From Vampirovibrio sp041737375 (GTDB lineage Bacteria; Cyanobacteriota; Vampirovibrionia; Vampirovibrionales; Vampirovibrionaceae): 64,000 nt of DNA. Positions within the stretch are counted from its first letter, which is position 1. Each line of letters opens with the position of its first letter. The notes beneath the pieces were generated by a model. That model was not told the DNA's origin. It did not search any database and worked only from the letters and a program-made list of their open reading frames with translations. The stretch spans positions 1 through 64,000 of the forward strand of contig NZ_JBGSRV010000002.1 in assembly GCF_041737375.1 (NCBI RefSeq). The letters run 5' to 3'. This document shows, piece after piece, positions 15,789 through 23,501 of the stretch. Both the position numbers and the translations under genes were made by a program.

Positions 15789-16520
15789 TTGAAAACGGTC
15801 GATAACCACGGTATGGAATTTTTCACCCAATTTTTTGAAGGGATAAACTCGCCCATGCTCCAGGGAATACGTTCGGATCTTGCCCGGTTATCCCGCTTGC
15901 AACTGGTTTACAGTGTGTTGGCTTTTTGTCTGCTTTTGGGGCTTTGCGTGGAAGTTCCCGCCTTTTCTCAAACCCACTACACCATGACCGCTTTTTTACG
16001 TTGCACCCGTGAAAATGCCATTATGCAGGCGTTTTATCTGATGAAGGAAAGTCAGGGAGAGCGCTCCCTGCGTCGAATTGTGCATAAGCCGGTGCGGGTG
16101 GTGTTTAAAAACATGGCAGAAATCAACAAATCGCTGAGAAATTACGATGCCTTGAGCTGGATGAGCAGTCAGGGCGAACAGGTTATTTTTGTGAACGCAA
16201 AGCATCGCTCTGCCCCACCAGAGGCGTTGGCCGCCCTGATTTCTCATGAGGCCATGCACGATGATGAATTAAATTCTTTAAACGAGGAAGTGGAAAGCTG
16301 GCGCTTTGAGGCTGCCGTATGGATGGAACTGAAAGCGAAAAACCCGACGTTGGCCAAAATCCCGGAAGGCATTAACGCCTTGGTGGATCGGGAAAACCGC
16401 TTGGAGCAAGAAACCCGCCAAGGCACCCTGGAACAATTCGTACGTTCCAGTCCGGGCTATAAGGACTTACCAGAAGATTCTCCAGGGTTTGAGCATCAGC
16501 AAGTATCCACCAATCAATAA
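15789..16520 (+). CDS. Membrane-anchored putative zinc metallopeptidase
   Basis: The 243-residue protein has one membrane segment (about residues 38-57) followed by an extracytoplasmic or cytoplasmic domain with ISHEAMHDDE, a HExxH zinc motif (His153, Glu154, His157). Acidic residues 10-13 positions later (EEVESW) are candidates for the third ligand, as in gluzincins. The start is uncertain: TTG at 15789 or ATG at 15813, neither with a good Shine-Dalgarno. I know no close family. It probably degrades or processes proteins at the membrane. A hairpin follows at 16525-16569. Confidence 0.6.
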   Translation: MKTVDNHGMEFFTQFFEGINSPMLQGIRSDLARLSRLQLVYSVLAFCLLLGLCVEVPAFSQTHYTMTAFLRCTRENAIMQAFYLMKESQGERSLRRIVHKPVRVVFKNMAEINKSLRNYDALSWMSSQGEQVIFVNAKHRSAPPEALAALISHEAMHDDELNSLNEEVESWRFEAAVWMELKAKNPTLAKIPEGINALVDRENRLEQETRQGTLEQFVRSSPGYKDLPEDSPGFEHQQVSTNQ

Positions 16521-16524
16521 CGAC

Positions 16525-16569
16525 CCTCCCAACGACCAGCATCGCATTATTTCCTCTGGCTGAGGGAGG
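16525..16569 (+). terminator. Possible terminator after metallopeptidase gene
   Basis: CCTCCC/GGGAGG arms (16525-16530 and 16564-16569) with an inner CCAG/CTGG pairing form a bipartite hairpin followed by TGTTTTA. Confidence 0.4.
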
Positions 16570-16636
16570 TGTTTTACTCGGGTTCAGGCTAGTCTGAAAA
16601 CGGATTCTATCTTATGAACACGGGAAAGCGCTGGCC

Positions 16637-18499
16637 ATGTATTACGAGCAAAACATCCAGGCTTTATTAGCCACCAATCCGCTTCATGCGGCCACCGTCA
16701 AGCATTTGGAAGCAGCAACTCCCATTACGGATTTTGAATTGTTGGCCTGCCCGGACGGCGGCTTTACCCTGAAGTATCGGGGCGTATTTTTGCATGACCC
16801 CCACTCGCCCTTTGAGGAAACCCGGCGAATGATTGCTGAGCAGGCCACCCTAATGGCCGATAGAGTGCATGTGCTATTGGGCGTAGGGCTGGGCTATTTG
16901 CTGGATGAATTAAGCCAGAAAAGCCCCGGCCAGATCATTATTTATGAACCCGATCGGGCCTTGCTGCGCTTTGTGTTGGAAAACGTGGATTTGGCCCATT
17001 TGCTGGCTCTGCCCCGTGTGGCCCTGTTTTGCGATCAGCTGGAGTTTTTGACGGCCCTTCGCAAAAAACTGTACAGCCAGTACAAACTGGATGTTTTAAC
17101 CCTGCCGGGTTGCGCCAGCCTGTTTGCCGATGAAATTGAGCCTTTAATGGCCCAAATTACCCGCATGGAACTGTTTCGCATTCAGGATTTCAAAACGGGC
17201 GAACATTTTCATGTGCAATGGATTCAGCAGTTTTTTGAAAACTCCTCCAATTTTGGAGCCATGGAAACCATGGATGCGTTGGCAGGCCAGTTTGCCGGGA
17301 AGCCAGCGCTGGTGATTTCCCGAGGGCCATCTTTAGATGCCATGCTGCCCCATCTTAAAACCATGCAGGGGGCTGCGGTATTAATTGCGGTGGGCGGGGC
17401 TTTACACCGGCTTTATGATGCCGGAATTACCCCGGATTTTGCCCTGTTTTATGATGCCAACGGCATGCGGGAGCAGGTTCACGGCTTGCCCGACAGCTAT
17501 TTGCGAGAGATCACCTTTGTGGTCAGTCCCTTTACCCAGCCCACTGTTTTTCAAATCCCCAGCCGGGGCAAGTTGTTAATGCTGGCTCAAAATAACACCC
17601 AGTTTGTGGATTTTCTGGATGAGGCTTTCAGCCGCAAGCATTTGCGGTTGGGTGGCGGGGGAACCGTATCCATTATTGGCTTTCAAATGGCCCAAGTGTT
17701 GCAATGTGATCCCATTGTGCTGGTGGGGCAGGATTTGGCTTTTCCAAACCGGCAAGTGTATGCCGGTGGCGTAGAAATGCGCTTGAACGAGCAGGGACAA
17801 CTCGATTTGGAAACCTCGGAAACACTGTACGCAGCCCCCTACGCACTGACTAACGTAATGGGGCAAGACGGGCAAGAGCTACCCACCTTACAGTCTTACA
17901 AAAGTTTTTTAATTCATCTGGAAGAGATGGCCCTGGAAAACGCCAAAAAGGAAAAGCCCACCACCTTGTGGAACGCCTCGTTGGGCGGCGCCCATATTGA
18001 AGGGTTTCCGTTGCGGCATTTGGAAACGTTAAGCGCTGAGTTTTCCAACTGGAAGACCTCCTACGCCTTGATGGAACCGCCGGGTCACAGTGTGAGCGAT
18101 GCGGCTCTTAAAACAAAAGATTTGCTGGCAGCGGTTCAGGCATTTGAGCTGGAAGTTGGACAACATATTCAGTTTTGGCGGGAACTGGGGCTTAAGGTAT
18201 CCCGAAATCAAAGCGATATTCGCAAACTGGCCCAAGCCATGCTGGAGGCCAACAAGCAGGTTTACGCCCGGTTTTCGGGGTATCCCTTTGCGGCTTATGT
18301 GCTTATTCATGAGCTGCGGACTTTTCAGGATCGTTTTCAAGCGACTCTGGCCCTGTCGGACGGGCCTTTTAAAGCCCAAAAAGAGCTAAAAGCTCTCTGC
18401 AAGCAAAGCGCCGATTTGCTTGAAAATCAGGTGCTTCCTTCTCTTAAAAAGGCCATGGCTGGCTATCAGGCTGCGTTGGCATCCAGCAGCCTTCACTAG
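16637..18499 (+). CDS. Maf-like DUF115 glycosyltransferase protein
   Basis: The 620-residue soluble protein matches the motility-associated factor (Maf)/MptE-like DUF115 family. The hallmark block is KPALVISRGPSLDAMLPHL followed by AVGGALHRLYDAGITPDFA and the GGGGTVSIIGFQMAQVLQCD and VLVGQDLAFP motifs. In flagellated bacteria Maf proteins attach nonulosonic acids to flagellin; other members act on surface polysaccharides. No flagellin, pseudaminic or legionaminic acid gene is nearby, so the acceptor is unknown. Helical N- and C-terminal extensions match the usual three-part layout. It is probably a one-gene unit, with a convergent small gene at its 3' end. Confidence 0.82.
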   Translation: MYYEQNIQALLATNPLHAATVKHLEAATPITDFELLACPDGGFTLKYRGVFLHDPHSPFEETRRMIAEQATLMADRVHVLLGVGLGYLLDELSQKSPGQIIIYEPDRALLRFVLENVDLAHLLALPRVALFCDQLEFLTALRKKLYSQYKLDVLTLPGCASLFADEIEPLMAQITRMELFRIQDFKTGEHFHVQWIQQFFENSSNFGAMETMDALAGQFAGKPALVISRGPSLDAMLPHLKTMQGAAVLIAVGGALHRLYDAGITPDFALFYDANGMREQVHGLPDSYLREITFVVSPFTQPTVFQIPSRGKLLMLAQNNTQFVDFLDEAFSRKHLRLGGGGTVSIIGFQMAQVLQCDPIVLVGQDLAFPNRQVYAGGVEMRLNEQGQLDLETSETLYAAPYALTNVMGQDGQELPTLQSYKSFLIHLEEMALENAKKEKPTTLWNASLGGAHIEGFPLRHLETLSAEFSNWKTSYALMEPPGHSVSDAALKTKDLLAAVQAFELEVGQHIQFWRELGLKVSRNQSDIRKLAQAMLEANKQVYARFSGYPFAAYVLIHELRTFQDRFQATLALSDGPFKAQKELKALCKQSADLLENQVLPSLKKAMAGYQAALASSSLH

Positions 18500-18520
18500 C
18501 AAATAAGCCCGTCTACAATG

Positions 18521-18748
18521 TTAGGTATCGTAATCTTCAATTCCCAGGCCGGGGCGGCTCATGTACGGTGTTGTACTGCGCAAACTGCTGTTTTTTTGTC
18601 CGGCACTCCGTTCCCAGCTTCGCTCCAGTGCTTCAAAACAGGCTTGTAGTAAGTCCGCATCACTGTTGAATTGGCCTTCTGCTTTTAAGCGGTTCAATTG
18701 TCGATATAAAGCAGGGGGTAAGGAGATTTGGCTTTGTTCGGTTTCCAT
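18521..18748 (-). CDS. Small ribbon-helix-helix-like protein
   Basis: The 75-residue product begins QISLPPALYRQLNRLKAEG, a beta strand plus helix reminiscent of CopG/ribbon-helix-helix DNA-binding proteins, and continues with a second helix DADLLQACFEALERSWER. The C-terminal 25 residues are polar. No toxin-like gene is next to it, so an antitoxin role is not supported. Fold assignment is by pattern only. Confidence 0.5.
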   Translation of the reverse strand: METEQSQISLPPALYRQLNRLKAEGQFNSDADLLQACFEALERSWERSAGQKNSSLRSTTPYMSRPGLGIEDYDT

Positions 18749-18861
18749 GCGAGCGTCCTCAATTAATATACGGCTGTTTTCACTAAAAAATCATCTCGCT
18801 TTGGAGTGGCGAGCTTGACGGGTGTTGGGGAGCGGCTTTTTTCAAAGTTTTTTTCAAAGGT

Positions 18862-19065
18862 TCAGGCGTTCGAGTTCGGGATGTGGTCCGGCGTATCTCG
18901 CTCCACGGCATCCAGCGGCATTTCTCGAAAGCCCATCCAGCCGCACTGCTGGCAGCAAAGTTGAATCCGCTTTTCCAGCTTGACCAGAAGGGCGGAATCA
19001 CTCAAGGCTTCAATATCCTGGGCCACCACGGATTGTCTTCCGCATTGTGGGCAGCGTATTTCCAT
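18862..19065 (-). CDS. Small zinc-ribbon protein
   Basis: The 67-residue product has two CxxC pairs, CPQCGR near the N-terminus and CCQQCGW about 34 residues later, which should bind one zinc ion. Start 19065 is chosen because GAGGG lies nine bases upstream; an upstream Met at 19155 adds non-family sequence and lacks a Shine-Dalgarno. The C-terminal tail is acidic and polar. It could bind nucleic acid or another protein. I recognise no specific family. Confidence 0.55.
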   Translation of the reverse strand: MEIRCPQCGRQSVVAQDIEALSDSALLVKLEKRIQLCCQQCGWMGFREMPLDAVERDTPDHIPNSNA

Positions 19066-19206
19066 AAAATAAACCCTCAACGGTTTCAATGCTTCATCAT
19101 ACCGGTTTGAGGCGGGGCCGTCTATTGCCGGGACAGGCAGATTGTTTGAGGGCAATGATTTTAAAAGGGGTCGATTGATTTAAAGGAGAGGCTGAGGAAG
19201 GCCCGT

Positions 19207-19809
19207 TTAAGGGCAAAGCAATTGCAGTTGCAACCGATCGCCCGCCCCTACCATCACATCGTTTCGGTTGTAGTCTCTCATAAAGCGATCGGATTCCACA
19301 GCAGGAATGGTATTTTGGTTGAGGCCCAATACGGAGGCCCAAACGGCTCGGTCACTCCCCAGTCGCTGCTGGATTTTCTGGTTCAGCAAGCGGGTAGAGC
19401 GCAAGGGGGATACCGTCCAGCTATTTGTATTTTCATCCGTTTGTCTCAGCCAGCCGTCGGGGGTGTTGATTTGAGCGATGAACGGCGTGTGGGGAGGGAG
19501 TGGAGAAGCAAGGGTGAATTGAAGCCGGATGCTGCCCGGTTTATTCCGGGCCGAGAGTTTAACCGCAGCTACCCTGCCTTTCATTAAACTTCCGGCGGGC
19601 AAGGTGCTTTGTGGCGATAAGGCCAATGGCTCCGACAAAACAGCCTCCACCCGATCGCCCACCCAGTTAATCCGTGAAGAAACCGGAGTGGCCATAATAA
19701 CGGCAAACCCTTTGTTTTGACAGCTATTTTGAGCGGCTACCGGCGCGGGAATGAAAGCAAGCCACAGACCAGCCGCTACCAAAAAGATTACCCAAGCCTT
19801 CATCATCAC
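19207..19809 (-). CDS. Secreted protein of unknown function
   Basis: The 200-residue product has a clear signal peptide (MMMKAWVIFLVAAGLWLAF... with cleavage near PVAAQ, residues 24-27). The mature part is beta-rich with several Pro/Gly turns, including LPAGSLMKGRVAAVKLS, and begins and ends with a single Cys (about positions 30 and 199) that could form a disulfide. The LPAGS..GRV phrase recalls periplasmic proteins with a TrbI-like or barrel domain, but I make no family call. It is the first gene after tRNA-Gly to the left. Confidence 0.65.
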   Translation of the reverse strand: MMMKAWVIFLVAAGLWLAFIPAPVAAQNSCQNKGFAVIMATPVSSRINWVGDRVEAVLSEPLALSPQSTLPAGSLMKGRVAAVKLSARNKPGSIRLQFTLASPLPPHTPFIAQINTPDGWLRQTDENTNSWTVSPLRSTRLLNQKIQQRLGSDRAVWASVLGLNQNTIPAVESDRFMRDYNRNDVMVGAGDRLQLQLLCP

Positions 19810-19892
19810 CCCCCGGTAGCATTGTGGATTAAATGGTGTTTGAAACGCTCACGATGCCAACTTGAAAAAAACTGGAACCCAGAATTAAAATT

Positions 19893-19965
19893 AGCGGGCG
19901 AAGGGGCTCGAACCCTCAACATCTTGCTTGGAAGGCAAGTACTCTACCAATTGAGTTACACCCGC
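19893..19965 (-). tRNA. tRNA-Gly (UCC)
   Basis: The minus strand folds as a 73-nt tRNA with acceptor GCGGGTG/CGCCCGC, anticodon arm CTTGC-CTTCCAA-GCAAG giving anticodon TCC, T-arm GAGGG-TTCGAGC-CCCTT, and discriminator U73 as usual for tRNA-Gly. CCA is not encoded. It lies between the secreted-protein gene and acr3, all on the minus strand. Confidence 0.95.
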
Positions 19966-20142
19966 AAGGGAATTGCTGGAGACTGGTTGCTATACGCTTC
20001 CAAAGCAGTCTGACAATTCAGTGAAAACTATTGTCAATCAAGGGTTTTAGGTTGTCAACCTTTTCCGGGGGAGCCGCAGGGTTTGGGCGATCTTTTGTAA
20101 CAAAGAGTTTACAACAACGCTTTTCACCGTTTCTGGCGGATT

Positions 20143-21207
20143 TCAGCCATTTTTGGATACGGCAGACTGAAACCAGCGCTGTCGAAGCCCAAGGGCCACA
20201 TTCACCAGAATAATCAAGGCAGGTACTTCAACCAACGGCCCAATCACCGCTGTAAAGGCCTCCCCGGAATTGATGCCAAAAACAGCCACGGCCACCGCAA
20301 TGGCCAGCTCAAAGTTATTTCCAGAAGCCGTAAAGGCCAAAGACGCCGATTTGGAGTAATCCGCCCCCGCCTTTTTGCCAAGATAAAAACTCACAAAAAA
20401 CATCAGCACAAAATAAATCAGCAAAGGCAGCGCAATTCGGGCCACATCCAGGGGAATCTGTACAATCAGATTGCCCTTCAGGCTGAACATCACCACAATG
20501 GTAAACAGCAAAGCAATTAAGGTAATGGGGCTAATGGCCGGAATAAAGGTGTTTGAATACCAAGCGGCGCTTTTAACTTTGAGCAAGCCATAGCGGGTCA
20601 GCATGCCTGCCATAAACGGAATTCCCAGATAAATTAAAACACTTTGGGCCACTTCCACAATACTAATAGGTACAATGGCCCCTTTTAACCCCAATAATGG
20701 CAGAAAAACGGTAATAAACAGCCAGGCATACACGCTATAAAACAGAACTTGAAAAATACTGTTAAACGCCACCAATCCGGCTGCGTAATCGCTATCCCCA
20801 TCAGCCAAATCATTCCAGACCAGAACCATGGCAATACACCGAGCCAAGCCGATCAAGATGAGGCCAACCATATAATGCGGCGTATCGGATAAAAACGTAA
20901 TGGCCAAAACAAACATGAGAACGGGGCCAATAATCCAGTTTTGAATGAGCGAAAGCCCCAGCAGTTTCCAGTTTTTAAAAACTGCGCCCAGCGCCTCGTA
21001 GCGCACTTTGGCCAAAGGGGGGTACATCATTAAAATCAGGCCAATGGCAATGGGAATATTGGTGGTACCCACTTGAAATTGACCCATCACGGCTTCAACA
21101 TTAGGATTCCAATAGCCAATGGCAATGCCTGCCGCCATGGCCAAAAAGATCCACAGCGTGAGATACCGATCCAACGGGGATAAACGGCAAAGCGGCGAGT
21201 CGTTCAT
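20143..21207 (-). CDS. acr3: Acr3-type arsenite efflux permease
   Basis: The 354-residue protein has about ten membrane helices and the Acr3 signatures LILMMYPPLAKVRYE and GLARCIAMVLVWNDLA, including the essential Cys (Cys124). It exports arsenite, and some members antimonite, by proton antiport. Start 21207 is chosen because this ATG overlaps the arsI stop as TAATG, indicating translational coupling; the upstream alternative at 21219 has no such support. It is the last gene of arsR-(arsC)-arsI-acr3 and would export the arsenite released by ArsI. Confidence 0.95.
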   Translation of the reverse strand: MNDSPLCRLSPLDRYLTLWIFLAMAAGIAIGYWNPNVEAVMGQFQVGTTNIPIAIGLILMMYPPLAKVRYEALGAVFKNWKLLGLSLIQNWIIGPVLMFVLAITFLSDTPHYMVGLILIGLARCIAMVLVWNDLADGDSDYAAGLVAFNSIFQVLFYSVYAWLFITVFLPLLGLKGAIVPISIVEVAQSVLIYLGIPFMAGMLTRYGLLKVKSAAWYSNTFIPAISPITLIALLFTIVVMFSLKGNLIVQIPLDVARIALPLLIYFVLMFFVSFYLGKKAGADYSKSASLAFTASGNNFELAIAVAVAVFGINSGEAFTAVIGPLVEVPALIILVNVALGLRQRWFQSAVSKNG

Positions 21208-21701
21208 TATCCGCAACAACTTTCTCGATTACTGACAGCGGGTTCACTCACAGGCATTGCTTCAGGGGCGCAACAACGGGTGGCCTCATTGGAAGAGAAT
21301 AACGTTTCTCCCTCATCATCGTGACGAACCCAAAACTCCCATTCATTGCCATCGGGATCGTGCAACCAAAACTTGTTGGCCACCGCATAACAACAGGTCA
21401 CGTTTTCTTCTTCCAAATGCGGTACTAAGCCTTGAGATTTAACCGACTCTTTCCAGGTATTTAGAACCTGATCATCAAACAGTTCCACCCCAAAATGCTG
21501 CCCTTGGCCATTCGTGACTGAGTTGGATTTCATACCCGGTTGATGCACCAGAGCTAGGTGCAAGGCAGGTGTTTCCAGCCTGAAATTGGCGTAATCCGTC
21601 TTGAGTTTAGAGGGCGGCACATTAAAAATTTTACTGTAGAAAGAAACGGAGGCCTCTAAATTTGAAACGAACAAATTGATATGAACTCTGGCAGTGGTCA
21701 T
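21207..21701 (-). CDS. arsI: ArsI C-As bond lyase (glyoxalase fold)
   Basis: The 164-residue protein is a type I extradiol dioxygenase/glyoxalase-fold enzyme that cleaves the carbon-arsenic bond of trivalent organoarsenicals such as methylarsenite. Visible residues match ArsI: vicinal Cys103-Cys104 (VTCCYAV) for substrate arsenic, and likely iron ligands His7, His69 and Glu122 (GNEWEFW). The tail has extra Cys (RCCAPE and ESCCG), as in known ArsI proteins. It has its own Shine-Dalgarno (GAGGAA). Its ATG overlaps the old arsC stop as ATGA, and its stop overlaps the acr3 start. Confidence 0.93.
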   Translation of the reverse strand: MTTARVHINLFVSNLEASVSFYSKIFNVPPSKLKTDYANFRLETPALHLALVHQPGMKSNSVTNGQGQHFGVELFDDQVLNTWKESVKSQGLVPHLEEENVTCCYAVANKFWLHDPDGNEWEFWVRHDDEGETLFSSNEATRCCAPEAMPVSEPAVSNRESCCG

Positions 21702-21951
21702 GAGATTGGTTCCTCTAATCTTAAAAGTGAGGGCAATGTTTTTATAAATGCCTGAATTTCATCCCGAACCTGACGATAAGCGGTGAGCATTTTGCCATCA
21801 CTGTAACCGAGTTGGGATCCAGCCCATGGGGAGCGGTTCCAGCGGAATAGACATCTATACAATCCGAATGCAGCACCTTGGCCCATCCTTCCGCCATTTG
21901 GCTACGGCAGGCATTGCCGTTACAGAGAAATAGAACTTTTAATTTGGACAT
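21698..21951 (-). pseudogene. arsC: arsC, thioredoxin-type arsenate reductase, internally deleted
   Basis: The N-terminal frame gives KVLFLCNGNACRSQMAEG, the CX5R phosphatase-type loop of arsenate reductase, up to VTVMA. The characteristic C-terminus (AYRQVRDEIQAFI) then follows immediately, but in another frame. The span from ATG (21951) to the C-terminal stop (21698) is 254 nt, not a multiple of three and about 140 nt shorter than normal. The central segment with the redox cysteines is absent. The junction lies near 21780-21800. The retained ATGA overlap with arsI shows the gene was once intact. A sequencing error alone would not explain the missing middle. Confidence 0.85.
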
Positions 21952-22268
21952 TGCGTCGTTTCCTTGCACTCATCATTCATACCGGCATCCTCACAACAGT
22001 TTTCCGTCAAGAAGCCGAGTAAGTCTTTCATCAGGGGGTAGCGGGCAGAATAAATGATTTGGCGACTCAGACGTTGGGAATGAATCAATCCGGCCCGTTG
22101 CAGGTGAGACAGATGAAAAGACAGGGTGGCAGGCGGAATTTTAACGTGTTCCGCAATTTGACTCACCGCCAACCCCTCGGAGCCTCGTCGAACGAGCAAT
22201 CGAAAAATCTCAAGGCGGGTTTCGTGGGCCAATGCGCCAAGGGCTTCAACAGCTTCCAACATTTCCAT
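21939..22268 (-). CDS. arsR: ArsR-family arsenic-responsive repressor
   Basis: The 109-residue protein is an ArsR/SmtB winged helix: LGALAHETRLEIFRLLVRRG, then recognition helix VKIPPATLSFHLSHLQRAGL and wing SRQIIYSARY. Metalloid-binding cysteines are probably the C-terminal ENCCEDAG pair with a further Cys near 100, as in ArsR variants with C-terminal sites, since the classical ELCVC motif in the DNA-binding helix is absent. It heads arsR-arsC-arsI-acr3, and its stop overlaps the arsC start by 13 nt. A perfect palindrome covers its start codon. Confidence 0.92.
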   Translation of the reverse strand: MEMLEAVEALGALAHETRLEIFRLLVRRGSEGLAVSQIAEHVKIPPATLSFHLSHLQRAGLIHSQRLSRQIIYSARYPLMKDLLGFLTENCCEDAGMNDECKETTQCPN

Positions 22269-22290
22269 AATTCCAGAATACTGGAATTAT
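22267..22290. promoter_or_regulatory. ArsR operator palindrome
   Basis: Perfect 10-base arms (ATAATTCCAG and CTGGAATTAT, 22267-22276 and 22281-22290) with an AATA spacer overlap the arsR start codon at 22266-22268. A -10-like TATTCT inside it would put transcription at or next to the ATG, suggesting a leaderless or near-leaderless mRNA. The operator role follows from position and symmetry. Confidence 0.7.
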
Positions 22291-22303
22291 GGTTTGGAGT
22301 CTC

Positions 22304-22759
22304 TTAAGCGTCCTTTAAAAGGCGGGTTAAGGTTTGATCAAAGGCATTGGCAAAGGCCCGCTTTTCTTTTTCCCCAAAGGGCTTGGGGCCACCGGTGATC
22401 ATGCCCGTATCCCGTAAATCGCTCATCAGGTTTCGGCTGGCCAAACGATCGCCAATATTGCCATCGGTAAACAGGGTGCCATGGGGACTGATCACGGTGA
22501 CCCCCTGATTCACCAGTTGGGCCGCCAGTGGAATATCCTGAGTGATTACCAATTCGCCTTGTTGAGCTTGCTCGATAATGTACAAGTCCACCACATCGGG
22601 GCCCGCCGCTACTTGCACAAAGTAGAGGTGAGGGGCCACCGGCAAACACAAAGCCTTGTTGGCCACAAACGTGGTGTGCAGTACCAGGCGGTTTGCCGCC
22701 CTCAAAATAATATCCCTAACCGCGCCTGGGCAAGCATCGGCATCCACCCAAATTTTCAT
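22304..22759 (-). CDS. YaiI/YqxD (DUF188) family protein
   Basis: The 151-residue protein begins MKIWVDADACPGAVRDIILR and contains DVVDLYIIEQAQQGELVITQDIPLA and GGPKPFGEKEKRAFAN, the standard blocks of the YaiI/UPF0178 family. Its aspartates suggest a PIN-like nuclease fold, but no activity is established to my knowledge. Start 22759 is used because family members begin there. An upstream in-frame Met at 22882 adds unrelated sequence. It ends 14 bp from the arsR operator, on the same strand. Confidence 0.85.
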   Translation of the reverse strand: MKIWVDADACPGAVRDIILRAANRLVLHTTFVANKALCLPVAPHLYFVQVAAGPDVVDLYIIEQAQQGELVITQDIPLAAQLVNQGVTVISPHGTLFTDGNIGDRLASRNLMSDLRDTGMITGGPKPFGEKEKRAFANAFDQTLTRLLKDA

Positions 22760-23030
22760 GTCACAAACTCGCCATTTCGCTGTAAATACAAGCTCCCTCC
22801 CCGCCAAAACGTTGAAGAGAACACCCCACCAGTGTATCGCATTTAAGCCAGCATCGGGTTTCCACAAGCCACAACCACCCAAAGCAGCCCAAGCGTGGCA
22901 GGTTCACGCCAGCCACTCAAAATAATGAGGCCACTGGCCATAAAGCCTTCTTTGCAAGCCATCCGTAAAGCGACCTAAAACAAGTGTGTGTAGGGCAGCC
23001 AAAAGCAGGGAAACCGTATAAAATAAAAGC

Positions 23031-23501
23031 ATGCTAGAAATTGTAAAATCCTTTCTGCAACCTGAAGAAACCCGTCAGGCAGGCGCCCAGCAAGGGCAAT
23101 ACTTTGAGCGCACCGGGGCTTGTAACCAGTGCGGCAAGTGCTGTTCCAACATTTACCTGGTGTATGGCCAGCAAACCATTAACAGCCTTGAAATGTTTGA
23201 GGATGTCAAAACCAAGAACCCGGAATATGAATACTTTAAGCCCCTGCCCTCCCAAAGCGACCCGGACGGGCTTCTATTCCAGTGCATTCACCTGCAATCC
23301 AACAACACCTGTGGCATTTATAACAAGCGCCCCAACTTCTGCCGCCAGTACCCATCGGAGCATTCCATTTTAATGGGCGGCAAACTGGCGGAAGGCTGCG
23401 GATATCAGTTCCGGCTGCTCCGCACCTTTCAGGATGTCTTGAAACAAGTCTCTTCCCCCGAAAATGAACCACCCCAGGCGGAGCGACCGGTTTCCTCATG
23501 A
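23031..23501 (+). CDS. YkgJ-family cysteine-cluster protein (small)
   Basis: The 156-residue protein has GACNQCGKCCSN (Cys31, 34, 37, 38), then FQCIHL, NTCGIYNKRPNFCRQYP and GCGY, the typical eight-cysteine pattern of YkgJ proteins. It probably binds zinc or an iron-sulfur cluster. A -10-like TATAAA lies just upstream. Its stop overlaps the next ATG as ATGA, so it is translationally coupled to a membrane protein, which hints at a membrane-associated role. Confidence 0.85.
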   Translation: MLEIVKSFLQPEETRQAGAQQGQYFERTGACNQCGKCCSNIYLVYGQQTINSLEMFEDVKTKNPEYEYFKPLPSQSDPDGLLFQCIHLQSNNTCGIYNKRPNFCRQYPSEHSILMGGKLAEGCGYQFRLLRTFQDVLKQVSSPENEPPQAERPVSS

